Assembly (NCBI RefSeq): GCF_900403705.1
Contig: NZ_OUNR01000017.1
Span: forward strand, 124,001 to 188,000
Length of the DNA stretch: 64,000 bases
DNA from: Nitrospira lenta
GTDB taxonomy: Bacteria; Nitrospirota; Nitrospiria; Nitrospirales; Nitrospiraceae
Direction: 5' to 3'
Shown here: piece after piece, positions 1 to 10,385 of the stretch
How the letters are laid out: every line of letters begins with the position of its first letter
Numbering within the stretch: position 1 is the stretch's first letter
Position numbers and translations under genes: made by a program
Notes under the pieces: model-generated
What the model was told of the DNA's origin: nothing
Seen by the model: only the letters and a program-made list of their open reading frames with translations
The model's database searches: none

Positions 1-897
1 ATGTCATCGCACACCGTCAGAAAAGCCATTATCCCTGCGGCAGGCTTGGGCACTCGCTTCCTCCCCGCCACAAAAGCTTCCCCCAAAGAGATGTTGCCGC
101 TGGTCGATAAACCGCTGATCCAATACACAGTTGAAGAAGCCGTCGCCTCAGGCATCGAAGACATCATCGTCATCACGGGCCGAGGCAAGCGCGCCATCGA
201 AGATCACTTCGACCGCTCCGTCGAGCTGGAAGAAAATCTCAAAGGGACCGGCAAGTCCCAGATGCTCAACCAGATCCGTCAGATTTCGAACCTCGCGAAT
301 TTTTGCTATGTCCGCCAGTCCGAAGCCTTGGGACTGGGCCATGCCGTGCTCTGCGCGCAACATCTGATCGGTGATGAACCGTTCGCGGTCATCCTCGGAG
401 ATGAAATCATCGACGCCCAGGTCCCGGCCCTCGCCCAACTCATCCACGTATACAAGAAACGCCATGGGGCTGTGCTGGGTGTACAGGAAGTCCCGAAACA
501 AGACGTCGGCCGCTACGGAATTGTCACGCCGACGAAGCTTGGGAAAGGCCTGCATCGCGTAGACGACCTGGTCGAAAAGCCGTCGCCGGCCGAGGCGCCG
601 TCCAGGCTCGCCGTGATTGGACGCTACATCCTTCCGCCGGAAATTTTCCCCATCTTACGAAAGACGCGCCCGGGGAAAAACGGAGAGATTCAATTGACCG
701 ACGCGTTGAAAGAACTGGCAAAAAAATCGCCGATGTACGCCCACGAGGTCGTGGGGCACCGCCACGATGCGGGAGACAAGTTGGGATTCTTAATTGCAAC
801 AGTAGAATTTGCGCTCAAGAACCCTTCCCTCGGACCAGAGTTTCACGAGTACCTCGCAAACAGAATGCGTCCGGCTACGGGCACTCGCCGTACCTGA
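1..897 (+). CDS. galU: UTP--glucose-1-phosphate uridylyltransferase
   Basis: Makes UDP-glucose from UTP and glucose-1-phosphate in the cytoplasm, feeding polysaccharide and envelope sugar synthesis. The N-terminal nucleotide-binding signature [20 protein letters not shown] (about residues 13-32) is intact, with the catalytic-loop R19 and K29 region conserved. At 298 residues it has normal family length, so the ATG at base 1 is probably the true start, although upstream sequence is outside the window and the ribosome site cannot be checked. lon follows on the same strand after 79 bases. A related nucleotidyltransferase with another sugar is possible but less likely. Confidence 0.93.
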   Translation: MSSHTVRKAIIPAAGLGTRFLPATKASPKEMLPLVDKPLIQYTVEEAVASGIEDIIVITGRGKRAIEDHFDRSVELEENLKGTGKSQMLNQIRQISNLANFCYVRQSEALGLGHAVLCAQHLIGDEPFAVILGDEIIDAQVPALAQLIHVYKKRHGAVLGVQEVPKQDVGRYGIVTPTKLGKGLHRVDDLVEKPSPAEAPSRLAVIGRYILPPEIFPILRKTRPGKNGEIQLTDALKELAKKSPMYAHEVVGHRHDAGDKLGFLIATVEFALKNPSLGPEFHEYLANRMRPATGTRRT

Positions 898-976
898 TTG
901 CAGGACGACCACCGCCGCAACGCCGGGTGGATCACCGCTCGTTTGGAACACCAACGCAGAAAAGGGCAGATGCTCC

Positions 977-3484
977 ATGACTGACTCGATCGAACAAGAC
1001 CTTCAGCCTCCGCAAAACGTAGAAGTCCCGGACCAGCTTCCGCTGCTGCCCGTTCGCGATATTGTCGTCTTCCCCTATATGGTCTTGCCGCTGTTTGTGG
1101 GGCGCGAGATGTCCATCAAGGCCATCGAAGCGGCCCTCGCGGGCAACCGCATGATCTTTCTGGCCACCCAGAAAGCCCTCGACGTCGAGAACCCGACACC
1201 CGACGACATTCATGCGATCGGCACCGTCGGCATCATCATGCGCATGCTCAAGCTGCCCGATGAGCGGATCAAGATTCTCGTGCAAGGCATCGCCAAGGCC
1301 AAGGTCACGAATTATATTCAATCCGACCCCTACTACTCCGTGCGCATCGACAAAATTCCCGACACCAAGATCACGGCGTCGACGCTGGAGTCCGAGGCCG
1401 TCATGCGGACGGTCAAGGAACAGATCGAACGGATCGTCAGCCTGGGGAAAGTCTTGATTCCTGACGTCATGGTCGTCATCGAAAATCTGGAAGAGCCCGG
1501 ACGCTTGGCCGACATGGTGGCCTCGAACCTCGGACTCAAAGTCGACGTCACGCAAAGTGTGCTGGAGCTTTCGGACCCGATCCAACGGCTCCGCCGGGTC
1601 AGCGACATTCTCGGCAAAGAGATCGAAGTCCTCTCGATGCAACAAAAGATTCAGGCGCAGGCCAAAGGCGAGATGGACAAAACACAGCGGGAATACTTCC
1701 TGCGCGAACAGCTCAAAGCGATTCAGAAAGAACTGGGCGAGCTCGACGAGCGGGCGGAAGAGGTCACGGAGTTCCGGAAACGGATCGCCGATGCCAAGAT
1801 GCCTGAAAAAGTCTTGAAAGAGGCGGAGAAACAGCTGAAGCGGTTGGAAAAGATGCATCCGGATACCGCCGAGTCCGCCACGGTCCGCACCTATCTCGAA
1901 TGGATGGTCGAGTTACCCTGGTCGAAACGATCCAAAGACAATCTCGATCTCAAAGCCGCCGCCCGGGTGCTCAATGAGGATCACTACGACCTCGAAAAGG
2001 TGAAAGAGCGCATCCTCGAATATCTGGCCGTTCGGAAACTCAAAGAGAAAATGAAAGGCCCGATCCTCTGCTTCGTCGGCCCTCCGGGCGTCGGGAAAAC
2101 GTCGCTGGGAAAATCTATCGCCAAAGCCCTCGGACGGGAATTCGTCCGCATCAGTCTCGGCGGCGTGCGCGATGAAGCGGAAATCCGCGGCCATCGCCGT
2201 ACCTATGTCGGCGCGCTCCCGGGCCGCCTGATCCAAGGCATGAAGCAAGCCGGCACGGCGAACCCCGTCTTCATGCTCGACGAAGTCGACAAAGTCGGCA
2301 TGGATTTCCGTGGGGACCCTTCAGCCGCGCTGCTTGAAGTCTTAGACCCTGAACAAAACAATGCGTTTACCGACCACTACCTCGGGGTCCCGTTCGATTT
2401 GACCGAAGTCATGTTCATCACGACGGCTAACTTGATCGATCCGATTCTTCCGGCCCTCCGCGACCGGATGGAGGTCATCGAAATTCCCGGCTACACCGAA
2501 GAAGAAAAGCTGGGCATCGCGCAAACCTATTTGATTCCCCGCCAGCTGACCGAACACGGCATCACCACCAAGCATGTGAAGGTGAGCGACCCCGCGCTGC
2601 GGCAGATCATCACCAACTATACGCGTGAAGCCGGCGTCCGCAATCTGGAACGCGAAATCGCGAATGTCATGCGGAAGGTCGCGAAGAAGGTCGCCGAGGG
2701 GAAAGGCCAAGGATTTCCCGTCACCCCAGCCAACCTGAACAAGTACCTGGGCGTCCCCAAGTATGTGCCGGAAGCGGAACTCGAAAAGGATGAGATCGGC
2801 GTTGCGACAGGACTGGCCTGGACCGAGTCGGGCGGCGATGTGCTCTACATTGAAGCCACGGCCATGAAGGGGAAGGGCCAGCTGACGCTCACCGGGCACC
2901 TCGGAGACGTCATGAAGGAATCCGCCCAGGCCGCCCTCAGCTATGTGCGGTCACGGGAAAAAACGCTCAATCTCAATCCAGACATGTTCAGTAAACAGGA
3001 TCTCCATATCCATGTTCCGGCCGGAGCCATCCCGAAGGACGGTCCCTCTGCCGGCATTACGATGGCCACCGCGATTGCCTCGGCGCTGTCGGGTATTCCC
3101 GTCAGGCGAGACTTGGCGATGACCGGTGAAATTACCTTACGCGGCCGCGTCATGGCCATCGGAGGACTCAAAGAAAAAATCCTCGCGGCCAAGCGGGCCA
3201 TGCTCACGACCGTGATCCTCCCGCGGCGAAACAAGAAAGACTTGGAAGAAATTCCCAAGCACATCTTAAAGGGCATTCAGCTGCACTTTGCCGACACCAT
3301 GGACGATGTCATGAAGGTCGCCCTGCGACGAAAACCGAAGACACCGGCGGCGCCTAAGAAAATCTCCGCACCCTCGGCAGCGGCGAGGAACAAACCCTCG
3401 CGGGCACAGAAGAGCCGAAAAACCGCCGGAAGCCGAGCCGCACGGGCCACGATCATGGCCTTACCCGCTCACCTCCGGCCATAA
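977..3484 (+). CDS. lon: ATP-dependent Lon protease
   Basis: Cytoplasmic AAA+ serine protease that degrades misfolded and regulatory proteins. I chose the ATG at 977 because it is preceded by AAAGGG and because the residues just after it ([15 protein letters not shown]) are the usual Lon N-terminus; the open frame further upstream overlaps galU and looks non-coding. The product is 835 residues: LON substrate domain, coiled coil near 230-300, Walker A GPPGVGKT at 368-375, and a protease domain with catalytic S691 (DGPSAG) and K734 (second Lys of GGLKEK), spaced 43 apart as in E. coli Lon. The last roughly 50 residues form an Ala/Pro/Lys/Arg-rich tail that typical Lon lacks. thiL starts 10 bases after the stop. 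Confidence 0.96.
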   Translation: MTDSIEQDLQPPQNVEVPDQLPLLPVRDIVVFPYMVLPLFVGREMSIKAIEAALAGNRMIFLATQKALDVENPTPDDIHAIGTVGIIMRMLKLPDERIKILVQGIAKAKVTNYIQSDPYYSVRIDKIPDTKITASTLESEAVMRTVKEQIERIVSLGKVLIPDVMVVIENLEEPGRLADMVASNLGLKVDVTQSVLELSDPIQRLRRVSDILGKEIEVLSMQQKIQAQAKGEMDKTQREYFLREQLKAIQKELGELDERAEEVTEFRKRIADAKMPEKVLKEAEKQLKRLEKMHPDTAESATVRTYLEWMVELPWSKRSKDNLDLKAAARVLNEDHYDLEKVKERILEYLAVRKLKEKMKGPILCFVGPPGVGKTSLGKSIAKALGREFVRISLGGVRDEAEIRGHRRTYVGALPGRLIQGMKQAGTANPVFMLDEVDKVGMDFRGDPSAALLEVLDPEQNNAFTDHYLGVPFDLTEVMFITTANLIDPILPALRDRMEVIEIPGYTEEEKLGIAQTYLIPRQLTEHGITTKHVKVSDPALRQIITNYTREAGVRNLEREIANVMRKVAKKVAEGKGQGFPVTPANLNKYLGVPKYVPEAELEKDEIGVATGLAWTESGGDVLYIEATAMKGKGQLTLTGHLGDVMKESAQAALSYVRSREKTLNLNPDMFSKQDLHIHVPAGAIPKDGPSAGITMATAIASALSGIPVRRDLAMTGEITLRGRVMAIGGLKEKILAAKRAMLTTVILPRRNKKDLEEIPKHILKGIQLHFADTMDDVMKVALRRKPKTPAAPKKISAPSAAARNKPSRAQKSRKTAGSRAARATIMALPAHLRP

Positions 3485-3494
3485 CGTTGGACCT

Positions 3495-4550
3495 ATGGCC
3501 AGCCGGAAGGCCACGCAACCCATCCATGAATTTCCGCTCATCCGGCAACTCCAGCGCCGGTATGAGCGGCGTAGTCCGTTAGTCCGGAAAGGCATCGGCG
3601 ACGATGCTGCGGTTGTCTCGATCCCCGCCGGCGACTGGGCCGTTCTCACGACCGACCTCCTGACCGAAGGCATCCATTTCGATCTGCGTACAACCACACC
3701 AATGTCGATCGGCCATCGGGCAGCCATGGCTAATTTGAGCGATGTCGCGGCCATGGGCGCCACCCCACGCTTTCTTCTCGTATCGCTGGCGATTCCACCC
3801 ACGCTCCGCGCAGACGATATTCACGCCCTCTATCGAGGGCTTATGTCGGCATGCGGGCAGCACCAGGTACACCTGATCGGCGGCGACACATCAGCCTCGC
3901 GTCAGGGCCTGTTTCTCAGTCTCACCCTGTTCGGCACCACGCCAAAGAACCGCGTCTTGTTTCGAAGCGGAGCGCGAAGCGGAGATGGGATCTACGTCAC
4001 CGGCACGCTCGGAGATTCTCTGGCGGGACTCCGGCTCCTCACAAATCGCCGCCCCTCCCAGCAAGGAACAGCCTTAAAAAAGAAGGCCCGCGATTTCTTG
4101 ATCGACCGGCATCGGCATCCGACCGCACGAGTCCAGGAAGGCCTTTGGCTCAACCGAACCCAACTGGCAACCGCCGCGATCGATCTCTCCGATGGCCTCT
4201 CCGGTGATCTCCGCCATGTATGCGAGGAGAGTCAGGTGGGTGCCGACATCGCTCTCGCAACACTCCCCATTTCACCGGCCTGTCGAGCCTATGCCGATGC
4301 GCACAAAATCGATCCCGCCACACTCGCACTGGCAGGCGGGGAAGACTATGAACTTCTTTTTACCGTAGCGGCAGACGACGAGCAGAAGCTGGAGCGTCAG
4401 GCCCGATCCAGAGGATTCCTGGTCACCAAGATCGGCAGGATCCGTCCCCGCCGATTCGGCCTACAGTCCCTTGCTTCCGATGGCACCAGGACGCCATTAC
4501 CAATTACCAGCTATCGCCATTTCACCTCACGAATGAAACACAGTGGGTGA
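3495..4550 (+). CDS. thiL: Thiamine-monophosphate kinase
   Basis: Phosphorylates thiamine monophosphate to thiamine diphosphate, the last step of cofactor synthesis. The 351-residue product has the PurM/ThiL fold signatures: a GIGDDAAVV motif near residue 34, the TTDLLTEGIHF metal/ATP segment, and DLSDGLSGDL and GGEDYELLF further on. It lies 10 bases after lon, and its last 8 bases overlap the next gene, so lon-thiL-DUF2062 is probably one transcript. The other thiamine genes in the window (thiS, thiG, thiE) lie about 11 kb away on the opposite strand. Confidence 0.94.
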   Translation: MASRKATQPIHEFPLIRQLQRRYERRSPLVRKGIGDDAAVVSIPAGDWAVLTTDLLTEGIHFDLRTTTPMSIGHRAAMANLSDVAAMGATPRFLLVSLAIPPTLRADDIHALYRGLMSACGQHQVHLIGGDTSASRQGLFLSLTLFGTTPKNRVLFRSGARSGDGIYVTGTLGDSLAGLRLLTNRRPSQQGTALKKKARDFLIDRHRHPTARVQEGLWLNRTQLATAAIDLSDGLSGDLRHVCEESQVGADIALATLPISPACRAYADAHKIDPATLALAGGEDYELLFTVAADDEQKLERQARSRGFLVTKIGRIRPRRFGLQSLASDGTRTPLPITSYRHFTSRMKHSG

Positions 4551-5037
4551 GCGTACGTCCTTCCGCACGCTCCTTCGCCAAGTCCTGCATCTTCAGGAGC
4601 CGCCTCAGCGTACAGCCTTGGCCTTTGCGCTCGGCGTGTTCGTGGCCTTTTGCCCGGCCTACGGCTTTCACATGATTCTCGTCGGCTTGTTCACCTGGCT
4701 ATTCAGGCTCAATTTCGTGGCGCTGCTAGCCGGGGCACTGATCAACAATCCCTGGACCATTGCCCCCATTCTGGGCCTCACTTACTGGAGCGGCGCCTTG
4801 CTGATCGGCCAAACCGATACGCCCGCATTCGACTGGCAGGACCTCAGCTTCAGCGGACTCTATCAACAAATGCTGCCCTATGCCCTGCCATTTACCCTGG
4901 GAGGCATCGTCCTGAGCCTCGTCGGATCGCTCCTGGCCTATCCAGCCGCGTGCTATTTCATTTCCAAATATCGCCGTTCCTGTTCCCCTTCCCCATGCGA
5001 CCCCGCGCCATTGCCGCCCCATGATCCGCTGCGTTAA
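4543..5037 (+). CDS. DUF2062 membrane protein
   Basis: A 164-residue integral membrane protein starting at a GTG that overlaps the thiL stop by 8 bases, which suggests translational coupling. The family signature is visible: a basic N-terminal helix, a segment reading LAFALGVFVAFCPAYGFHM, and the INNPWTIAP turn between hydrophobic helices. I count three to four membrane segments. DUF2062 proteins have no settled function; some sit next to cell-envelope genes. The Ser/Pro/Cys-rich C-terminus (about residues 145-164) looks poorly conserved. Confidence 0.85.
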   Translation: MGERTSFRTLLRQVLHLQEPPQRTALAFALGVFVAFCPAYGFHMILVGLFTWLFRLNFVALLAGALINNPWTIAPILGLTYWSGALLIGQTDTPAFDWQDLSFSGLYQQMLPYALPFTLGGIVLSLVGSLLAYPAACYFISKYRRSCSPSPCDPAPLPPHDPLR

Positions 5038-5048
5038 AATACAGGCCT

Positions 5049-6473
5049 GTGATACAACCGATCGACGAACCCCTCAATGCTCCCTATGACGGCTCCGCCC
5101 TCATCGCCGATCCGATCCACAAATATGTGTCGTTCACCGTCCCCTATGCGACGCCCGATCCGCACGAGCGCACTGAAAAAGATCTGATCGATTCACCCTG
5201 GGTCCAGCGGCTCCGCTATATTTATCAACTCCAGAGCGCGCGCTGGGTCTACCCCTCGGCGGAACATACCCGGTTCGTCCATTCGCTCGGGACGATGCAC
5301 GTGGCCGGCCGATTCGCCCGGCACCTCTATCCCTATCTCAAGAAAGTCGTGAAAGAGGTCCCGTCGGCCAACTATGTCGAAGAACTCCTGCGGGTAACGG
5401 CCTTGGTCCATGACATCGGCCACGGCCCCTTTTGCCACTTCTTCGACGACAACTATCTCCACGGCTTTCACCTCACACACGAAAAACTTGGGCAAATCAT
5501 TGTCCGTGACCATCTCGGCGCCATTATTCGGAAAATCAGGCGCAGCCCGTCAGGTCCCTTCGACAAAGGCGAGGAGCTGAATCCCGATCAGATCGCTCAT
5601 CTGATTCTGAAAGAAAAGGGGAAGGACAATTCCAAAATCCCGCGCTGGCTCGACATGCTGCAACCGGTCATCTCCGGAAGTTATACCGGCGACAACCTGG
5701 ACTATGTCCTCCGTGACTCGTACATGTGCGGCGTGGCTGTCGGCCCCGTCGATCTGACTCGACTGATCCACTACACCATCATCACCGACAAAGGATTCAC
5801 CATCCACAAGACCGGCCTTCCGGCCTTGCAAATGTTCCTGAACACCAGAATGTATCTCTATTCCAACGTGTATTTTCACCGCACGACCCGAGCGATCGAC
5901 ATTCATCTGCGAGATATTTTCGGGGACACAATGAAGCTGCTCTTCCCGAACGATCCGCGCAAAAAAATGGACGACTATTTACGGCTCACAGACTGGTCGC
6001 TGTTAGAAGAAGTCCGCCAGTGGACAACATCCCGCCAGAAGGCACGCCGCAGGCTCGGCCAGGAATGGGCGCGTATCCTGGATCGCGATGTGAAATGGAA
6101 AATGGCTTACAGTACGGCGTTGAAAGAGAAGGGGCAGGAACGGGGCATGGCGTTCCCGAGTCACGAGCAATTTGCGCTGCAAATTGTCAAAGAGCTTCCT
6201 AAGGAGCTGAGGAAAGTTGAGTTTCGGGTCGACATGGCCCCGCTCGACCCGAGGCCGGATCCGAAAGATCGCCGAGGCAATCCGCTCTATGTCTACGATC
6301 CCGGGACCAGACTGGTCTCAGCCGAACCGCTGGAAGAATTTCTCGACTTGCTTCCGACGCGCCTGATTCAATTCAGAGTCTACGGGTTGGATCACCGCCA
6401 TGACGCAGCCTTGTCACGTGCCACCGCCACCGTCCTCAACAAGACGCCCTCCAGCCTCGAATCCAACTACTAG
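5049..6473 (+). CDS. HD-domain phosphohydrolase (COG1078, SAMHD1/dGTPase-like)
   Basis: A 474-residue soluble protein starting at GTG 5049, 11 bases after the DUF2062 gene. The HD metal-binding set is present: H78 in TRFVHSLGTMH, H121-D122 in VHDIGHGPF, and an Asp in TGDNLDYVLRDSY. This arrangement belongs to the COG1078 branch related to SAMHD1 and bacterial dNTP triphosphohydrolases. The likely activity is metal-dependent phosphate-ester or nucleotide hydrolysis; the substrate cannot be read from the sequence. It ends the plus-strand run that starts at galU. Confidence 0.87.
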   Translation: MIQPIDEPLNAPYDGSALIADPIHKYVSFTVPYATPDPHERTEKDLIDSPWVQRLRYIYQLQSARWVYPSAEHTRFVHSLGTMHVAGRFARHLYPYLKKVVKEVPSANYVEELLRVTALVHDIGHGPFCHFFDDNYLHGFHLTHEKLGQIIVRDHLGAIIRKIRRSPSGPFDKGEELNPDQIAHLILKEKGKDNSKIPRWLDMLQPVISGSYTGDNLDYVLRDSYMCGVAVGPVDLTRLIHYTIITDKGFTIHKTGLPALQMFLNTRMYLYSNVYFHRTTRAIDIHLRDIFGDTMKLLFPNDPRKKMDDYLRLTDWSLLEEVRQWTTSRQKARRRLGQEWARILDRDVKWKMAYSTALKEKGQERGMAFPSHEQFALQIVKELPKELRKVEFRVDMAPLDPRPDPKDRRGNPLYVYDPGTRLVSAEPLEEFLDLLPTRLIQFRVYGLDHRHDAALSRATATVLNKTPSSLESNY

Positions 6474-6548
6474 CCGGATCTCCGCGTCTCGGCAACTCTG
6501 TACGCGTTCCCTCGCGACCACACGATCCAGAGTGCGCAGATAATTCGT

Positions 6549-7319
6549 TCAGGCAGGCATCTTCAGCGGCAGGCCCTTCAGCAGTTGCGTTTTCTTAGTC
6601 CGCATCATCTCACGCTGCTCATCGGAGGGGAAATGCGGCCCTCGCCGGTTGGTCGGGAAGCGCGCTTCAAACCGTTCGGTCAGCTCAAGCGCTTCAGCCG
6701 CTTCGCCCGCTCTGATCAACAATTGCGTAAGCCGAAGATAGGCCGGCACCAGCAGCATGAGATGTCGAATCTCTTTGGCCTGATCGACGACGAAGCGATA
6801 CCCTGCGACCGCCACATCCGGATTCACTTTCTCATAACACATGGCTTCAATGATGTGGATGCCAATCCGGTCCGTATCCGCGCTGATGCTGCGTTCCCAC
6901 TGTCCATTTACCATGGCGCGCATTTCTTCAGGCGCCAATTGAACGCTTTTCCTGCCTCTGAGATTTGCCCGCAACCGCTCCAACACGCCCCTGGCCTCAA
7001 GCCATCCTCCGTACAGACCGACGAGGATACTGGCGCAGGGCACCGTGCGTTTGCACTTTCCACCCAACGGGGAAAATGACCGCTTCGCAACTTGCGACGA
7101 TGAAAACACTCGTCCGTTCGCCTCAGAACAAACCTCGCAGATGTGATCATCATCGGCCGTCACGAAAAAGTACATGCGAATTCCCGAGCGATCGAAGATA
7201 TCGACCGCAAGAATCCGTCCGGCCATAATCTGCATTTGGTAGTACTGCCAAATGACCAGGAGGGCAAGAATGGCCACCAGATAGAACGTAATATCAGGTA
7301 TCGCGATGCCGTCGAACAT
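6549..7319 (-). CDS. Uncharacterised membrane-anchored protein with paired cysteines
   Basis: I do not recognise a named family. The start is ATG 7319, which has AAGGAGG five bases upstream; an upstream TTG is less likely. The 256-residue product begins with one hydrophobic helix (about residues 9-24, ending WQYYQMQ), so it is probably anchored with the rest in the cytoplasm. A CEVC pair and a later GGKCKRTVPC segment could bind a metal. The C-terminal half is helical and resembles TPR-type repeats (PAYLRLTQLLIRAGEAAEAL). It converges with the HD gene; only 75 bases separate the stops. Confidence 0.7.
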   Translation of the reverse strand: MFDGIAIPDITFYLVAILALLVIWQYYQMQIMAGRILAVDIFDRSGIRMYFFVTADDDHICEVCSEANGRVFSSSQVAKRSFSPLGGKCKRTVPCASILVGLYGGWLEARGVLERLRANLRGRKSVQLAPEEMRAMVNGQWERSISADTDRIGIHIIEAMCYEKVNPDVAVAGYRFVVDQAKEIRHLMLLVPAYLRLTQLLIRAGEAAEALELTERFEARFPTNRRGPHFPSDEQREMMRTKKTQLLKGLPLKMPA

Positions 7320-7528
7320 CTCATCCTCCTTGCCGTCCAACTACGTATTTTTCTGACAGTAGCATTGATGCACATCGGCACCTAGGAGAAACTCTTTTCT
7401 TTCTGCCCTCGCGTGCAAGCCATGCACGATCTTGTTTTGTGATTTCTCTGTCTCCCTGCCCAGCCGATACGGATAATAGCTATCAGGCCGAAAGGTGTTC
7501 GCCAGACAAACCGCCTGAAGGAGGAACC

Positions 7529-7894
7529 ATGCTGATCCATTTCAGAACCCATCTCGCCGTCTGGGGAGTGCTTGCGTTGCTCGCATTCCCCTGCTCCGCT
7601 CAAGTGGGAACGGGAGAGGCCGCCAAGATTCTGAACAACATGCCTCCCGATCTCTTTGCAAAAGTTCAAGCCCTTGCCCAGCAGCTCCAGCAAAGCATCA
7701 AAGAGGGCAAACTATCAGAAGCGGAAGTCCAGCAGGGTATGATGTCCGGACATCTGGCGGAGAAATTGAAAGGCTTGAACCCTCAGGCCGGACAGCTCCT
7801 GAATGAAATCAGCGATGCCATGAAAAACGGCCAAGGCCCTGGTGAAACAGCGCTCATGCCGCTGCTGGGAGGATTAGGAATCTCGCCGAATTAA
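7529..7894 (+). CDS. Small exported hypothetical protein
   Basis: No family recognised. The ATG at 7529 follows a strong GAAGGAGG site, which decides the start over an in-frame upstream ATG. The 121-residue product has a signal peptide (hydrophobic VWGVLALLAFPCSA, likely cleaved after SAQ) and a mature helical domain rich in Gln, Lys and Glu. The C-terminus is Gly/Leu/Pro-rich (ALMPLLGGLGISPN). It stands alone: divergent from the anchored protein upstream and convergent with the M23 peptidase downstream. Confidence 0.7.
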   Translation: MLIHFRTHLAVWGVLALLAFPCSAQVGTGEAAKILNNMPPDLFAKVQALAQQLQQSIKEGKLSEAEVQQGMMSGHLAEKLKGLNPQAGQLLNEISDAMKNGQGPGETALMPLLGGLGISPN

Positions 7895-7948
7895 TCTGCA
7901 AAGAAGCTCAATCAGACGCGGCAGAAACACTGTTGAGCGACACGACTG

Positions 7949-8944
7949 CTATGGGGGCGATAAACCTACACCGGATGTCGGCTTCGTCACTGTCTCAGGG
8001 GCAGCCGACTGAATGGCTCCCTTGAACGGCAGGTCCAGCAGCGCGTACGGATTCACGCGGGCGCCGTTGAGCTTCACACCCCAGTGCAAATGCGGACCGG
8101 TCGCCCGGCCGGTGGCGCCGACCTTGCCGACAACCTGGCCGGCTTTCACCTGATCACCCTCTTTGACCGACACCTCTGAGAGATGGAAGTACATGGAGTA
8201 GAAGCCGAGCCCATGATCCACATAGACACCTTTGCCGGAGAAAATATGATCGACGGTCAACCGCACCACCCCGTCGTTCGTAGCCAGCACATCGGTTCCC
8301 ATAGGAGCGCCGATGTCTTCCCCATTGTGGGGATTCCTGGCCTGGCCGTTCATGATCCTCACGCTGCCGAAAATCCCAGTGCGCTTGCCGCCGACCGGCT
8401 CCTGAAAACCGCCCTGCCAGAGTTTCACGCGTGAATCATCAGCCAGCGCCGTTTTCACCTGTTCTTGTTCGGCTTTCCACCGGGCCAGTGCTTTCTCGTC
8501 CAGATCCACCTTCTCTTTCGGCAGCTTCAAATGCTCGACTCGAAACTTTTCTTTAACGACCAGCACATTCAGGCTGACATGCTTCGTCTGGTCGCCGGTC
8601 TTGATGTCCACCGCCAATTCATGCGTCCCGGGCTCATCCTGCATATCGAGGCCCAGCAATCCGACATACCCCGGCGCTTCGCCGCTTCGCGGGTCCAGAA
8701 AGAGCGAGAGGGTTCGTCCCATGAACGTCCCGCGGACTTCTGCTTGGGGATCGTCTCCGGGCACTTTGACCAGCACGATCTGTCCCTGTCTCCCGCTGTA
8801 TTGTCCGTCCGCCCCCTTCGGCGCCGGCGGCGACCCCGGAACGAGTTCAATCGGGAAAATGCTCGCAATCAAGACCATCGCGGTGAGAATCATGCGATCG
8901 AATTGCGACGCGCGCTGTTGAACGGCTTGAATCATGGCCTTCAT
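7949..8944 (-). CDS. Membrane-anchored M23 (LytM) metallopeptidase
   Basis: Putative peptidoglycan endopeptidase. ATG 8944 overlaps the pafA stop in an ATGA, so it is translationally coupled to the proteasome operon. The 331-residue protein has an N-terminal hydrophobic anchor (about residues 18-33), an Ig-like region near 50-155, a short charged helix, then a LytM domain. The zinc ligands appear intact: H and D in HNGEDIGAP and the HxH of GPHLHWG, so it should be catalytically active, unlike EnvC further along the window. It sits on the outer face of the inner membrane and so is not an obvious proteasome partner. Confidence 0.9.
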   Translation of the reverse strand: MKAMIQAVQQRASQFDRMILTAMVLIASIFPIELVPGSPPAPKGADGQYSGRQGQIVLVKVPGDDPQAEVRGTFMGRTLSLFLDPRSGEAPGYVGLLGLDMQDEPGTHELAVDIKTGDQTKHVSLNVLVVKEKFRVEHLKLPKEKVDLDEKALARWKAEQEQVKTALADDSRVKLWQGGFQEPVGGKRTGIFGSVRIMNGQARNPHNGEDIGAPMGTDVLATNDGVVRLTVDHIFSGKGVYVDHGLGFYSMYFHLSEVSVKEGDQVKAGQVVGKVGATGRATGPHLHWGVKLNGARVNPYALLDLPFKGAIQSAAPETVTKPTSGVGLSPP

Positions 8945-10335
8945 CGAGAGAACCTCGTTCCTGAGACTTGTGACACTAACTCTTCGACCCGCCGGTTCGT
9001 GGCACTGAACGGATCCATACACAAAATCGTCTCTTCCCAATACCCGTTGAGTTTGAGATAGGTCCAGTCCACGGTATACGACCGATTCTTGGCCCTGGCA
9101 AACCGGATAAAATCGCCCCGCACCTTGGCGCGCGTGGTTTGCGGCGGCGTCGACATCGCCCGCTGCACCGCGTCCTCTTCCACAACCCGCTCAATGAGCC
9201 CCTTGGACTCCATGAGATAATAAAGGCCCCGCGTGCGTTTCACATCATGGAATTGCAAATCCAGCAGATACACACGGGGATCATCCCACCCACAGCCCTT
9301 TTTATCGACATACGACTGAATAAGATGCTTTTTGGTCACCCAGTCCACCTGATGGACCAACTGCATCGGATCATCCTCCAACCGATCCAGTAACGTCGCC
9401 CATTTGTGAAACACATCGTCGTGAACCGGATCATGCTCCTGCTGAGCTAAATACTGCTGCGCGCGATCGAGATAGACCCGCTGGATTTCGATGCCGGTCA
9501 ACTGCCGCCCGTCATCCAGCTTCACTTTTTTCTTCAAGGTTGGATCGCGAGAAATCTCCCGAATCGCTTTGACCGGATCTTCCAACTCCATCCCCTGCAC
9601 GGCATACCCGGCTTCGATCATCGAGAGTACCAGCGCAGCCGTGCCGACCTTCACATAGGTGACGAACTCCGACATATTGGAGTCCCCGACGATAATGTGC
9701 AGCCGGCGGTACCGTTCCGCATCGGCATGCGGTTCATCGCGCGTATTGATGATGCTGCGAGAGGACGTGGTGGAAGACGACGTTTTCTCGTGTATATGCT
9801 GGGCGCGCTGAGAAATGAAATATTGCGGTTTCCCAGATACCTTCAGCACTTTCCCGGCTCCGCCGTAGACTTGCCGGGTGACGAAAAATGGAATCAGCTG
9901 TTCCGTGACCTTCCAGAAATCCACGTCACGCCGCATCAGAAAGTTTTCATGACAGCCATAGGTATTCCCGAGTGAATCCGTATTGTTCTTGAAGATGTAG
10001 ATTTCGCCCGACAGGCCTTCTTCACGCAACCGTTCTTCCGCCGCGGGAAGACAGGCCTCCAGCAACCGCTCCCCGGCTTTATCGTGGATGACGAGATCGA
10101 GAATATTATCGCACTCGGGCGTGGAGTATTCGGGATGACAGCCGGTGTCCTGATAAAACCGGGCGCCGTTGACGAGGAAGGCGTTGGAAGGCCAGCTGTT
10201 GGGGATCAGACCTTCAAAGATGTAGCCGAGGACTTTTTCCATCGGCAGATAGATGCGCCCGTTCGGCGAGAAGATCAGGCCGTACTCGTTTTCCAGGCCG
10301 AAGATCCGCTGTTTTATAGAACCGGGGGATAGCAT
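8941..10335 (-). CDS. pafA: Pup--protein ligase PafA
   Basis: Attaches the C-terminal Glu of Pup to substrate lysines, marking proteins for the proteasome. The 464-residue glutamine-synthetase-like protein starts FGLENEYG (E15, E17: Mg-ATP binding), has the catalytic D63 in FYQDTGCHPEYSTPE and the KNNTDSLGNTYGCHENF segment. It lacks the extra loop found after the first strand in Dop, which separates the two paralogues here. It is the fifth gene of mpa-dop-prcB-prcA-pafA, 50 bases after prcA. The Pup substrate is encoded elsewhere in the window (60558-60755). Confidence 0.96.
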   Translation of the reverse strand: MLSPGSIKQRIFGLENEYGLIFSPNGRIYLPMEKVLGYIFEGLIPNSWPSNAFLVNGARFYQDTGCHPEYSTPECDNILDLVIHDKAGERLLEACLPAAEERLREEGLSGEIYIFKNNTDSLGNTYGCHENFLMRRDVDFWKVTEQLIPFFVTRQVYGGAGKVLKVSGKPQYFISQRAQHIHEKTSSSTTSSRSIINTRDEPHADAERYRRLHIIVGDSNMSEFVTYVKVGTAALVLSMIEAGYAVQGMELEDPVKAIREISRDPTLKKKVKLDDGRQLTGIEIQRVYLDRAQQYLAQQEHDPVHDDVFHKWATLLDRLEDDPMQLVHQVDWVTKKHLIQSYVDKKGCGWDDPRVYLLDLQFHDVKRTRGLYYLMESKGLIERVVEEDAVQRAMSTPPQTTRAKVRGDFIRFARAKNRSYTVDWTYLKLNGYWEETILCMDPFSATNRRVEELVSQVSGTRFSR

Positions 10336-10385
10336 GGAAGATTACAACACAATACAGGGCCCTAGAGCGAGCTTCGACTTCCGCA

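Noticed and set aside
809-976. A 56-residue N-terminal extension of Lon
   Set aside because: It overlaps galU, has no Lon similarity, and ATG 977 has a ribosome site.
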